DNA of 64,000 nucleotides from Phycisphaerae bacterium. GTDB taxonomy: Bacteria > Planctomycetota > Phycisphaerae > Phycisphaerales > Phycisphaeraceae. Each line of letters starts with the position of its first letter. Position 1 is the stretch's first letter. Both the position numbers and the translations under genes were made by a program. The notes beneath the pieces were generated by a model. It was given only the letters and a program-made list of their open reading frames with translations, was not told the DNA's origin and searched no databases. This document shows, piece by piece, positions 7,932-16,541 of this stretch. The stretch is taken from positions 1 through 64,000 of the forward strand of contig JAUHZU010000003.1 in NCBI GenBank assembly GCA_030425705.1. Direction: 5' to 3'.

Positions 7932-9796
7932 GCGATCAACACGGCCCCAAGAAGTTCAGCGAACTGGTCTCCGCCTACCTGCACGGGCAGCTCTCCCCCG
8001 ACGAGGCCGCCCGGCTGGAATCGCTGCTGCGCGACTCCCCTGAACACCGCGACCGCTTCGTGCGCGAGTCCTACATCTATCACCAGGCCGGTGAACTGAT
8101 GCGCGGCGACGCGCGGGCGGACCTGATGGAAGGTGTCACGGCCGACGGCGTCGTCGAGCTGACCGAAGACGACCTGGTCAACGCCGACCCCTCCGACGGA
8201 TCGAACACGATGGCCTTCGTTATCGACCAGGCCCTGTCCGAGCGGCGTAAACACGACCTCGAAGACGCAGCCAACCGCCGGCTCGCCGCGCAGCAGGCCG
8301 AAGACGCCCGCAACCGGCGGTACGAACTGCGGCGTAATGCCGCGCCCGAGCCGTTGAAACGGACCGTGGTGATCCCCAAGTCATTTGTCTGGCTCGGCCT
8401 CGCGGCGGTGCTGGGGCTTATTGCGTGGATCGGTTGGCGCGACACCGCTTCGCAGGAGATTCGCTTGGCAGAGCAGGGTCAGGGCCAGGAACAGAATACA
8501 AAGAAGCCACCAGTTGTTGCGACACTCGCCGATGCGGTCGGAGCGCGATGGTCAGCCGGCCCAAATCTCAACGGTCACCTGCGAGAGGGGCAGCGGGTCT
8601 CACTGTCCGAGGGGTACGCCGAAATTGTCTTTGGGAGCGGAGCAACTGCGGTTATTGAAGCGCCCGCGACGTTCATCCCGACCGGGCCTAACAGCGTGCG
8701 TGTGATCCGTGGCCGGCTGGTCGTATCCGCCCCGCCCTCGGCGGCGGGGTTTGTTGCAGACCTGCCCGACGCGCGGATCGTCGATGTCGGCACCGAGTTT
8801 GGGGTCGAGGCATCCTACAGCCAGCCGAGCTACGTTCAAGTCTTCCGGGGCACCGTCTACGCCACGCGCCGGGGGGGGGGCGTGGTGGAAGACGGTGCCG
8901 AGTCAGCCCCTGCCTCGCTTGTGAAGGGGCAGGCAGTTACGATCGAACCGGGCCACACGCCGCTGGCAGAACTGGTTGAAGATTTCGGGGTACAGACACC
9001 CCGCTTCGCACGGTCGTTGGACAGCGAGGTCTTGGCAGACCTGGCCTATGCAAGGGCCGTGATGGCGGACAAGCCGGTGCTGTATTGGCGCTTTGGTGGT
9101 GCTGATGTGCCCAACGCCCTAAACAGCTTGAAAAACTCCGAGGATCGCTTGCGGCTTTCTGGGGATGTGGCGACCTCATCTGAGGGTGGGCGTGGCTGGC
9201 TGGAGTTCGGCCCACGGCGTGGTGAACGTGCTTACGCGGAACTGGATGGCCCGCTGCCGTACCTTGGTGGGTCTTCGACGTTGACGATCGAGTGCTGGGC
9301 CCGTCCCAACCGTCTCGCAGACAATCCGATCCTAAGCCTCCGCGAGTACGGTGTGGAGCCTAACAATGCCAAATCTGCGCTCCTGCTTGAACTCAACAGC
9401 GGGCGCGAGCCGCAGTACGGCCGTCGTACCGCTCGATTTGTCCACCGCAACCCACCCACCCGGGATGGGTCGGAAGAGGTGGTCGACACCCGCCCCTATC
9501 CGGCAGGGGAATGGGTCCACTTGGTTGCGGTCAAGACCGAAACCCATCGGCACCTGTATGTAAACGGACGGCATGTAGGGTCGGTGGCAGACAGCCGACC
9601 CTTAGCAGATGAACCGCTTGCATTGATCCTCGGCTACCACGCCCATGGCGAAGAGCACTTGGGCGTGCCGCTGCGTCAGTTCGTCGGCGGGCTCGACGAA
9701 CTGGCCATCTACCCCACCGGGCTGACCCCGCAGCAGGTGGCTGACCACTACGCCGCCGGTGCCGTTTGTTTCCAGAGCCAGAGGATACCCAACTGA
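7928..9796 (+). CDS. FecR-domain anti-sigma factor with LamG domain
   Basis: The 622-residue protein has a cytoplasmic N-terminal helical domain (residues 1-55, SELVSAYLHGQLSPDEAARL) typical of planctomycete anti-sigma factors, one membrane helix near residues 154-172, a FecR domain (about 220-340, with DARIVDVGTEFGVEA), and a C-terminal LamG/concanavalin-like domain (about 380-610). The periplasmic part is expected to sense a glycan or surface signal and pass it to the sigma factor encoded just before it. The ATG at 7928 overlaps the sigma stop (ATGA). A run of nine G near 8872-8880 is a potential slippage site. The ending AVCFQSQRIPN is not a sorting signal. Confidence 0.88.
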   Translation: MSDQHGPKKFSELVSAYLHGQLSPDEAARLESLLRDSPEHRDRFVRESYIYHQAGELMRGDARADLMEGVTADGVVELTEDDLVNADPSDGSNTMAFVIDQALSERRKHDLEDAANRRLAAQQAEDARNRRYELRRNAAPEPLKRTVVIPKSFVWLGLAAVLGLIAWIGWRDTASQEIRLAEQGQGQEQNTKKPPVVATLADAVGARWSAGPNLNGHLREGQRVSLSEGYAEIVFGSGATAVIEAPATFIPTGPNSVRVIRGRLVVSAPPSAAGFVADLPDARIVDVGTEFGVEASYSQPSYVQVFRGTVYATRRGGGVVEDGAESAPASLVKGQAVTIEPGHTPLAELVEDFGVQTPRFARSLDSEVLADLAYARAVMADKPVLYWRFGGADVPNALNSLKNSEDRLRLSGDVATSSEGGRGWLEFGPRRGERAYAELDGPLPYLGGSSTLTIECWARPNRLADNPILSLREYGVEPNNAKSALLLELNSGREPQYGRRTARFVHRNPPTRDGSEEVVDTRPYPAGEWVHLVAVKTETHRHLYVNGRHVGSVADSRPLADEPLALILGYHAHGEEHLGVPLRQFVGGLDELAIYPTGLTPQQVADHYAAGAVCFQSQRIPN

Positions 9797-9854
9797 TTGT
9801 CAGGGCACGTGTGTGCCCGTTTTCCCCTTTTCTCCCTACGTAGGAGGTTTCAAG

Positions 9855-10562
9855 ATGAAGAGTCTGACTTGTTTGAGCGGGCTGGCGTTGGCCAGCATTA
9901 CGCTGACGGGTGCCGCTTCGGCGGCGACGTTCAGCGCCACCGTGGGTTCGGACACGTTCACGGTCGTCGAGGCCGACCCGTTCAAGACCGGCGACACGGT
10001 CGGGAATACGGTCGGCGTGGTCAGCCCCGCGACACCGTGGGCCACCCTGGGCACATCGAATGATGACGATCTGTGGCGAGAACGCGAACAGAATGCTTTT
10101 GCAACAGGTTATGAATCGATCGTCGGCGCTACGGACCGCAGCTACGAGATCGCTTCCACCGACCTTGCGGATGCCCCGGAACTTGCCACAACGGTGACCG
10201 GGTTGGCCGCCGGGAACTACGAGGTGTTCGTTGTTTTTGTGACACGCAACGACGGGAATGCATCGAACGGCCGTATCCTGGCGGATCTCAATGGCTCCGC
10301 GACCACGCTCTACGACCACTCGAATGATGATTTCATCCTGGCCGCGGGCACGAGTGTATGGGATACCTCGCTGGCGAGCCTCGGCACCACCGGCGATGGT
10401 GCGACGTCCTTCACGGTGAACGTGGCCGGCTCACCCGATGTCAATGGCGAACTCTTCCGTACGGATTACTACGGCGTCGCCTACCGCCTCGTCCCCGAGC
10501 CCGGCTCGTTGGCACTCTTGGGCCTAGGTGGCCTGATGATCGCTCGGCGTCGCCGCGCATAA
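9855..10562 (+). CDS. PEP-CTERM sorting domain protein
   Basis: A signal peptide (residues 1-23, ending GAASAA) starts this 235-residue exported protein. The C-terminus carries the PEP-CTERM signal [23 protein letters not shown] motif, hydrophobic stretch, Arg-rich tail. Exosortase/archaeosortase-type enzymes are known to process such tails; none is encoded in the window. The body is Thr/Asp/Gly-rich and looks like a beta-sandwich, without a recognised catalytic site. A very strong ribosome binding site (TAGGAGGTT) precedes the ATG at 9855, suggesting high expression. It follows the sigma/anti-sigma pair by 58 bases and is a likely target. Confidence 0.85.
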   Translation: MKSLTCLSGLALASITLTGAASAATFSATVGSDTFTVVEADPFKTGDTVGNTVGVVSPATPWATLGTSNDDDLWREREQNAFATGYESIVGATDRSYEIASTDLADAPELATTVTGLAAGNYEVFVVFVTRNDGNASNGRILADLNGSATTLYDHSNDDFILAAGTSVWDTSLASLGTTGDGATSFTVNVAGSPDVNGELFRTDYYGVAYRLVPEPGSLALLGLGGLMIARRRRA

Positions 10563-10582
10563 CCCGCTCCTCCTTCACTGCT

Positions 10583-10610
10583 CCCGCCCAACTGGGGCGG
10601 GGGCGGTTTT
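10583..10610 (+). terminator. Probable terminator after the PEP-CTERM gene
   Basis: CCCGCC and GGCGGG form a GC hairpin around CAACTGG, followed by GGCGGTTTT. It sits 20 bases after the stop of the PEP-CTERM gene and before the strong ribosome binding site of the next gene. Confidence 0.5.
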
Positions 10611-10657
10611 GCCCCTCGTCTTCTATGACCCGTCTACATCCAGTTAGGAGTTCTCTC

Positions 10658-11440
10658 ATGTCACGACGTGCGTTCACCCTCATCGAGCTCTTGGTTGTCA
10701 TTTCGATTATCGCCCTGCTGATCGCGATCCTCCTGCCGGCCCTGGCCAAGGCGCGGTTCTCCGCGAAAACCACTCAGTGCCTGTCCAACTACCGCCAGAT
10801 CGGTATCGCCGCGCACGCCTACGCGAACGAGAACGAAGGCGACTTCCCGACGCCGGTCTCAACCTCCAACCGTATGACCAACCCCCAGGTCTTCAACCGT
10901 AACCTGATGGAAAACTGGATTGATTACGGCTTGGAGGATCCGCAATTCTGGTTCTGCCCAACCCGTAACGACGATGTCCACGACAACATCCAAGTCAACT
11001 CCTCCTTGTCAGACCCGGACGACATGTTGGACGAACTGGAGTTGTTCGGCCCGGGCTTCATCATCTTCCCGCATAGCTGGTTCGTGCCCCGGTCCAACGT
11101 GACGTTCGCCGCCGACCTGGTGAAGGATGATGATCTGGACGGGGACCTGGATGTGTACCGTGAGGTTTGGGCGCAATCCACCGATTCGGAAGGCACCGCC
11201 ATGGAGCGGCCGATCATGGCCGACACGCTATTCGCCCGGGCGGGTGAAGCGGGGATGACCGACCCCGCCTTTGCCTGGGGCGGGCACCAGCCCGGACAGC
11301 CGGTCAATGGGGCGGGGTCGGTCGAGTCCCTAAGCAACCTTCACCCGGACGGCAGCGCACAGCTATCTGCGGTCGGGGAGTCAAAGCCGTTTTTGGTATG
11401 GAACAACTGGTACAACTACTACGTCTCGCGTGGTGAGTAG
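10658..11440 (+). CDS. Prepilin-type N-terminal cleavage/methylation domain protein
   Basis: The 260-residue product begins with a type IV prepilin leader and helix: [20 protein letters not shown] with cleavage expected just before Phe6 and Glu10 (the +5 Glu) present. The rest is a soluble globular domain resembling the secreted pseudopilin-like proteins abundant in planctomycetes (DUF1559/type II secretion H-like group), with a short C-terminal segment [13 protein letters not shown]. Such proteins are made in many paralogues, often regulated by ECF systems; what they build is unclear. TTAGGAG lies 7 bases before the ATG at 10658, favouring this start over the long upstream open frame. Confidence 0.85.
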   Translation: MSRRAFTLIELLVVISIIALLIAILLPALAKARFSAKTTQCLSNYRQIGIAAHAYANENEGDFPTPVSTSNRMTNPQVFNRNLMENWIDYGLEDPQFWFCPTRNDDVHDNIQVNSSLSDPDDMLDELELFGPGFIIFPHSWFVPRSNVTFAADLVKDDDLDGDLDVYREVWAQSTDSEGTAMERPIMADTLFARAGEAGMTDPAFAWGGHQPGQPVNGAGSVESLSNLHPDGSAQLSAVGESKPFLVWNNWYNYYVSRGE

Positions 11441-11503
11441 CCAGCCCGCTTCCGGGGCCTGCCATTCTTTTGATTTGTTCTTGGCATGTTTGATTGGAGA
11501 AGT

Positions 11504-13981
11504 ATGTCCGCAGATTCTGTTTTGAAATGTGTTGTAAACGTCACAGCTCTGGCCGCAACGCTGTCGATGGGGTTGCCCACGACAACCGCAATGGCGGGTG
11601 ATGTGTCGGACGCCAACGTTGTCTGGACCTCGCCCAGTGCCGATTCCAACGGCTCGATGCCGCTGGGCAACGGGCAGTTCGGCATCAACCTGTGGGTCGA
11701 ACCCAATGGCGACCTGCTGTTCTACCTCAGCGCGACCGATAGCTGGAGCGAGAACAACCGACTTCTCAAATTCGGGCTCGTCCGTGTCAGCGGCCTGCTC
11801 GACCCCGGCCAGTCGTTTTCTCAGGAACTGGACCTCGCCACCGGCTCAATCAACATCCAGGCTGGCACCGGGACGGACGCGACCACGCTATCAGTCTGGG
11901 TCGATGCGAATAACCCGACGGTCCACATCGAGTCGCACAGCGCCCGCGAGCGCACGGCCCAGGTCTTGCTCGGCAGTTGGCGGACCCAGACCCACCAACT
12001 CTCCGGGGCAGAACTCAATGCGGCCTACGGCCTGCACGGCGGCAGCCCCGACACCTACCACGTCACCGCCGACACCGTCCTCGAGAGCGAGGGCGGCCGC
12101 ATCTCATGGTATCACCGTAATGAGTCGTCGATCTACGCCGACAACCTCAGCTACCAGGGGCTTGACCCCGAAACAGATGCCTCTAGCGATCCGCTGATCA
12201 ACCGGACGTTCGGCGCGTGGATCGAGGCCCCGGGCTACTTCAACACAGTCGATGCCGCGATCTGCTCTGAGGCGGCGATGACCGATCATACGATCTCGAT
12301 CCACATGCTCACCGCCCAAACACCCACGGCCCAGGACTGGATCGATCAGATTGCGGGACAGGTCAAGCAGACCAATAGTCAATCCCTGGCCGACCGTCGC
12401 GCCGCCCATGATGCTTGGTGGGCGGAGTTCAATAGCCGCGGCTACATCCGTCTCAGCGGGGATGCCAACGCCGATCGCGTCTCGCGGGCCTACGCAGTGC
12501 AGCGCGCGGTCAGTGCCTTCTCGGGACGGGGCGGCTCGCCGATCAAGTTCAACGGCTCGATCTTCACGGTTGACACTCAGACACACGGCCAGAGCGGGAT
12601 CAGTGGGTTGGATGCTGACACGCGACGCTGGGGCTCCGCATACTGGTGGCAGAACACCCGCCTGCCGTACTGGGCGATGGCCGCCGCCGGCGACGCCGAG
12701 ATGATGTTGCCGTTGTTTGATATGTACCTGGCCGCACTGCCGCTGGCACAGGAAAGGGTACAGACCTACTGGGGCCACGAGGGCGCGATGTTCCCCGAGT
12801 CGATGTATTTCTGGGGTACGTACAACGACGCGAACTACGGCTGGCCTAGCCAGCGCGGCTCGCTCCCCGACGGCACCAGCGTCAACCAGTTCATCCGCTA
12901 TGAATGGCAGGTCGGCATCGAGCTGGTCGCCATGATGCTGGAGTACTACAACACCACGCGAGACGAGCAGTTCCTTACGGACAAACTGCTGCCCATGGCG
13001 GAAGCAATCATCACGTTCTACGACCAGCACTACGACCGTGATGCCCAAGGGCAGTTGGAAATCTCCGGCCACGCACAGGTCCTGGAGACGTGGTGGAACG
13101 CGGTCAACCCGATGCCGGAAATCGCCGGGCTGCACTACATCCTGGACGGCCTGCTCGCGCTGCCCGAAGAACTACTCGCGCTGCAGGCCGTGAAGCACCG
13201 GCCCACACGCGGCGTACGTGGAGGTCAACTCGATGCCCCTCTACGTCAGCAATGGTCGCGCTTGAAGAGCGAGCTGCCCGACCTACCGACACGGATGGTC
13301 GGCGGCACCGAGATCTTCGCTCCCGCAGACCAGTTCAGTGACCACCGCAATACCGAAAACGGCGAGCTATACTGCGTCTTCCCCTACCTCCTGTCGGGAG
13401 TAGGTCAAGACAACCTGCAGATGGGGATTGATACTTTCAATAACCGGTTCACGAAGCGCAACATCGGCTGGGACCAGGAGCCGATCCAGGCCGCCCTGTT
13501 GGGACTGACGAATGTCGCCCAGTCCCAGATCACCAGCCGGGTGAACGCCACCAACAACGGTTTCCGGTTCGACGGGTTCTACGGCCCGAACTTCGACTAT
13601 GCCCCGGATCAAGACCACATCTCGGTCTTCATGATCGCCCTCCAAAAAATGCTGATGCAGGTCAACGGTGACGACGTCGTACTCTTCGCGGCTTGGCCCA
13701 CCGCATGGGACGCCGAATTCAAGCTCCACGGCCCCGCGGGTGCCATCATCATGGGCGAGTTCGCCGACGGTGGCATCGCTTGGATCGATCCCTCCCTGGA
13801 CGGCAGGATCGGTGTCGAAGACTTCGACCTGCTGCTGGCGAATTGGGACTACAGCAATGGCCAGGAAACCGGCGATTACGCTACCCTCCAGCGCGGGGAT
13901 GTGAACTTGGACGGCCGGGTGAATCACCTCGACCTTTTTGCGCTCATAGCAAACTGGGGCAGTGGTGACTCACAAAACTGA
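11504..13981 (+). CDS. DUF5703/GH95-like protein with C-terminal dockerin
   Basis: The 825-residue protein has a signal peptide (about residues 1-31), a DUF5703-type N-terminal beta domain (ANVVWTSPSADSNGSMPLGN), and an (alpha/alpha)6 barrel region like that of GH95 fucosidases (WGSAYWWQNTRLPYWAMAAA; YFWGTYNDANYGW). The last 65 residues form a type I dockerin: two calcium loops DPSLDGRIGVEDFDLLLANW and DVNLDGRVNHLDLFALIANW. It probably acts on a fucose- or galactose-containing polysaccharide outside the cell and docks to a cohesin-like partner. I start at 11504 because GGAG lies just upstream. The stretch around 13170-13260 reads oddly (ALQAVKHRPTRGVRGG) and could be a compensated frameshift. 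Confidence 0.8.
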   Translation: MSADSVLKCVVNVTALAATLSMGLPTTTAMAGDVSDANVVWTSPSADSNGSMPLGNGQFGINLWVEPNGDLLFYLSATDSWSENNRLLKFGLVRVSGLLDPGQSFSQELDLATGSINIQAGTGTDATTLSVWVDANNPTVHIESHSARERTAQVLLGSWRTQTHQLSGAELNAAYGLHGGSPDTYHVTADTVLESEGGRISWYHRNESSIYADNLSYQGLDPETDASSDPLINRTFGAWIEAPGYFNTVDAAICSEAAMTDHTISIHMLTAQTPTAQDWIDQIAGQVKQTNSQSLADRRAAHDAWWAEFNSRGYIRLSGDANADRVSRAYAVQRAVSAFSGRGGSPIKFNGSIFTVDTQTHGQSGISGLDADTRRWGSAYWWQNTRLPYWAMAAAGDAEMMLPLFDMYLAALPLAQERVQTYWGHEGAMFPESMYFWGTYNDANYGWPSQRGSLPDGTSVNQFIRYEWQVGIELVAMMLEYYNTTRDEQFLTDKLLPMAEAIITFYDQHYDRDAQGQLEISGHAQVLETWWNAVNPMPEIAGLHYILDGLLALPEELLALQAVKHRPTRGVRGGQLDAPLRQQWSRLKSELPDLPTRMVGGTEIFAPADQFSDHRNTENGELYCVFPYLLSGVGQDNLQMGIDTFNNRFTKRNIGWDQEPIQAALLGLTNVAQSQITSRVNATNNGFRFDGFYGPNFDYAPDQDHISVFMIALQKMLMQVNGDDVVLFAAWPTAWDAEFKLHGPAGAIIMGEFADGGIAWIDPSLDGRIGVEDFDLLLANWDYSNGQETGDYATLQRGDVNLDGRVNHLDLFALIANWGSGDSQN

Positions 13982-14107
13982 GTGGACCGCAAGCCGGCTT
14001 CTGCCCTCGGGCTGGGCGGGATATCATTGATATGTATGCGGCTTGGAACGCTGTTACCCAGTCACATGGCGATGCTTTTCATGACCTAAGGGATCCTATC
14101 GGGCGCT

Positions 14108-14380
14108 CCGTCAGCCATCACTGACAAGGTTTCAGTGATGGCTGAGATTGCTTCAGTCCTTACTGGAACAGCACCCGGCATGCCGGAAGGGGCGTCAGTC
14201 ATCACTGAAGCCCCCTCAGTGATGACTTAAAGCTTCTCAGTGATGCCGAAAAACTTTTCAGGCATCACTGAGGCGGCTCCAGGCATGTCGGAAATCTCTT
14301 GGGGGATGACTGACTGGGCTTGTGGCATCACTGGAACGGCGTCCGGAGGTACGGGGCGGGTTTCCGGCATGTTTGAAGGC
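14108..14380. repeat. Array of thirteen 21-bp repeats forming nested hairpins
   Basis: Thirteen head-to-tail units of exactly 21 bp run from 14108 to 14380, each with a core close to TCAGTGATG or its reverse complement CATCACTGA. Neighbouring units of opposite sense pair into perfect hairpins: 14111-14124 with 14132-14145 (14 bp), 14197-14208 with 14216-14227 (12 bp), 14237-14247 with 14261-14271 (11 bp, extendable by GAAAA/TTTTC). Unit 3 contains the palindrome CCGGCATGCCGG. In frame the units would encode a degenerate heptad (such as ASVITEA, FSGITEA), but a TAA in unit 6 argues against translation. The last units decay. The preceding 126 bases (13982-14107) hold nothing I recognise. Confidence 0.85.
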
Positions 14381-14624
14381 GGTTTGGGAGCCCTGCACCG
14401 CCGTTTGGGACCTGCCGGGGGCGGGCCTGGAAGTGTTTTGCACTTTTTGGGGTCTGGCGCGGCCGGAGGGGTTAAGTCGGTCGCGCAGGATGCCGACAAC
14501 GGGTCATGGATCACTTCTGCGGGGCACAGCGTGTGCACCGCGGGTGGCCGGGGCCCGGGGGGGTGCTTGTTCTGGGGCCTTTCTTTTTGCACCGCCCGTT
14601 CGGGCGAAAGACAGGAGTATCGAC
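14381..14624 (+). other. GC-rich leader between the repeat array and the next gene
   Basis: About 245 bases without a convincing ORF on either strand. It contains a decayed further repeat unit, a TTTTGCACTTTTTGGGG tract near 14437, a G-rich tract near 14560-14570, and a tight hairpin CGCCCG-TT-CGGGCG close to the ribosome binding site (AGGAG at 14612) of the following gene. It could be a structured 5' leader for that gene. Confidence 0.4.
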
Positions 14625-15053
14625 ATGCCGGATTATGTACCTACCCGTGAGGGCGAGTTGTTGGCGTGGACCAGCAACCTCGCCACCAAGCTGGTCGCGG
14701 ACCCGCCGGGCTACGGCCTGGATGTGCAGGCGGCGGCGGACTACCAGGCCGTCCAGCAGGCGTTCGCCGCGGCGCTGACGGTGGCGCTGGACCCGGCCAC
14801 GCGTTCGCCGACCAATATCCAGAAGAAGAACACCGCCAGGGGCGCGTCGATCGCGGAGACGCGGAAGCTGGTGGACATCATGCAGGCCTGGCCGGGGATG
14901 ACCAACGCGAAGCGGTCGGAGCTGGGCATCTCGCTGCGAGAGAACACGTACACACGCGCGACGATCCCGTCGAGCGCGCCCAAGGTGAGTGTTGATTCGG
15001 TATCGGGTCGGCTGTTCAACATTGCGCTGCGCAAGGACGACTCGACCCGCTGA
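14625..15053 (+). CDS. Conserved two-domain protein, N-terminal part before an in-frame TGA
   Basis: The 142-residue product (MPDYVPTREGELLAW...) has an all-helical N-terminal region with heptad-like Ala/Leu spacing and a conserved ARGASIAETRKLVDIMQAWP core, then the start of a beta domain (APKVSVDSVSGRLFNIALRK). It ends at TGA 15051-15053; the same frame continues open for 84 more codons (to 15308) with a fitting beta-sandwich (FN3-like) sequence, so the stop most likely replaces a TGG (Trp). AGGAG lies 8 bases before the ATG. Proteins of this layout, about 220-230 residues, occur in planctomycetes and relatives as far as I recall; no function is known to me. Confidence 0.65.
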   Translation: MPDYVPTREGELLAWTSNLATKLVADPPGYGLDVQAAADYQAVQQAFAAALTVALDPATRSPTNIQKKNTARGASIAETRKLVDIMQAWPGMTNAKRSELGISLRENTYTRATIPSSAPKVSVDSVSGRLFNIALRKDDSTR

Positions 15054-15308
15054 TCCAAGCCGTCCGGGGTGCGGGCGGCGTGGATCTACACGGCGTTCGG
15101 CGACGAGCAGCCGACCACCCTTGAAACGTTCGACTTCCGTGGCGAGGCACGCAAGACCGACACGCAGTTCGTCATGCCCGAGTCCGTCGCCCCCGGAACC
15201 AAAGTGTGGGTCAGCGCGTGCTGGGTCAATACGGCCGGCAAGCCCGGCCCCGCGTCCCTGCCTATCGCGACGTGGACCACCCACGGCACAATGAAGATCG
15301 CGGCGTAG
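15054..15308 (+). pseudogene. C-terminal FN3-like part of the interrupted gene
   Basis: Directly in frame after the TGA at 15051, this segment reads SKPSGVRAAWIYTAFGDEQP and continues to residue GTMKIAA before a TAG at 15306. It has FN3-like features: AAWIYTAFG strand, TKVWVSACWVNTAGKPGPAS and a final strand. The conserved two-domain layout indicates that it belongs with the preceding ORF as one protein of about 227 residues. Either the gene is broken by a point mutation, the stop is read through, or the base is a sequence error. An ATG-like restart is not evident with a ribosome binding site. Confidence 0.6.
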
Positions 15309-15334
15309 CGCCAAGCGAATCAAGACTCCTGTTG

Positions 15335-15378
15335 ACAAGCCCCCCGCCCCGGAACCCGGCGGGGGGGGCTTGTTTTGT
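15335..15378 (+). terminator. Strong intrinsic terminator
   Basis: ACAAGCCCCCCGCC pairs with GGCGGGG...GGCTTGT around a short loop, followed by TTTTGTT. It ends the transcript of the repeat-array gene 30 bases after its last stop codon. Confidence 0.85.
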
Positions 15379-15403
15379 TGGGTGGCGTTGCGGGGAGAAG
15401 AAG

Positions 15404-15475
15404 GAACCACCGATGCACACGGATGGACACCGATGGGGAAGCGGGAGTTTTTAACCACAGAGGACGCAGAGAGGG
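15404..15475. repeat. Dispersed intergenic repeat of the ACCACCGATGCACACGGAT type
   Basis: Two adjoining motifs, ACCACCGATGCACACGGATG with GACACCGATGG, and AACCACAGAGGACGCAGAGA, match from memory a family of short repeats scattered between genes in planctomycete, verrucomicrobial and other genomes. The function of these repeats is unknown. The following 180 bases (15476-15656) hold no gene I can support; they drop in GC content toward the neighbouring lipoprotein gene. Confidence 0.55.
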
Positions 15476-15656
15476 AGGAGGGAGGCAGATTTGAATTGAA
15501 AGGAACGCTGGGCATAGGATTCTGCACCTCGTCAGTAACTTCCTCACGATTACGGGAAGTTAAGGCAAATGCTTTCAACATGCACCTGCAGGATACGTAT
15601 ATAAACGCCAACCAAATCATCTGATTCGAGTTGGACCACAGGTAGCCACGAACCAG

Positions 15657-16406
15657 CTATTCATTATCAGGCGGCACCCAAAGATCGTCGGTAACGACCA
15701 GTCCCGTTGTTGTTTCAAGTACCCGTTGTATAAACACATCTTCGGTCATTCCGGATTCGTCGAACATTTGATCAAACGCGGCAATCGCAACTTTCATTAT
15801 CTGTAGCATGTCAAGACGCCATATGCCATCTTCTTTGATGAAATGCAGGTAAAGTCCAGTTGGCTGGCCATTCTTTGTGATGTTGGCGCGGGCATGGTCT
15901 CCAGTGATTACAATCGATTCGATTCCTTCATCGGTGGCGCTGTTCTTACCGATCCACCCCTGATCGACGGCGTGTGCAAACAAGTCGCGTCCAGTCATCG
16001 TTCGGAGTTCATCGGCGGGAGTTCGCAGCCTGATGCCGAGCACAGTGATTCGTGTCATTAGCACATGGGTCTCAAGCTCATCTTTGCTTCCGCTAAGTGC
16101 AAGCAATCGGTATTGGTCATATCGTTCGTGAGTTGCAGTTGTGACGCGACCTGCGGCCAAAGATCCTTTCCCCGAAAGAGATGCTTCTTTGAATTCGTCC
16201 CAAGCCGCCTGAACAGCCTCTTCTTCTCCGACTGGATTGGAATTCGTGTTGTCACGCCAGTTTGTACCAAGTGAGTTGGAAACATCGCCTGACACATTTT
16301 TCTCTAGTTCGGAGGTATCCTTGTTGGATTCTGTACATCCTAGGGCTGCGAAAGACATTCCAAGCATTATGCACACGGAGTATCTGAGATGAAGAGAGGT
16401 AGTCAT
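15657..16406 (-). CDS. Putative lipoprotein, function unknown
   Basis: The 249-residue protein begins with a lipoprotein signal peptide ending FAALGC, so Cys24 is the expected lipidated residue. A polar Ser/Asn-rich linker follows, then a domain with an NTF2/SnoaL-like feel: AAWDEFKEASLSGKG, RVTTATHERYDQYRLL and a final strand pair with LYLHFIKEDGIWRLDML. No catalytic residues are evident. The gene is noticeably lower in GC than all its neighbours, which suggests recent acquisition or a different mutational history. It stands alone on the minus strand, bordered by dispersed repeats. Confidence 0.6.
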   Translation of the reverse strand: MTTSLHLRYSVCIMLGMSFAALGCTESNKDTSELEKNVSGDVSNSLGTNWRDNTNSNPVGEEEAVQAAWDEFKEASLSGKGSLAAGRVTTATHERYDQYRLLALSGSKDELETHVLMTRITVLGIRLRTPADELRTMTGRDLFAHAVDQGWIGKNSATDEGIESIVITGDHARANITKNGQPTGLYLHFIKEDGIWRLDMLQIMKVAIAAFDQMFDESGMTEDVFIQRVLETTTGLVVTDDLWVPPDNE

Positions 16407-16541
16407 GTGTAAACTCCGTGTGCTGGGTGATGACGCGTAGCTATCCTGCAGATTGTAGCTTACCTCGTGTGACGGGCAGGACTGTCTGCACCAGGGGGAG
16501 CGGTAGCCCGCGGCGTTGGCTGCGGGCTTGGGAAGGAATCG

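Noticed and set aside
8870-8882. Run of G in the anti-sigma gene as a phase-variation switch
   Set aside because: The frame is intact and the run is only nine bases; without variants from other strains this is not supportable.
14108-14380. The repeat array as a CRISPR
   Set aside because: Units are 21 bp with no unique spacers, direct and inverted copies alternate, and no cas genes are near.
14227-14650. Open frames on both strands through the repeat array as genes
   Set aside because: Neither has a ribosome binding site or continues over the whole array; the plus frame is interrupted by TAA in unit 6 and the minus frame stops within it.
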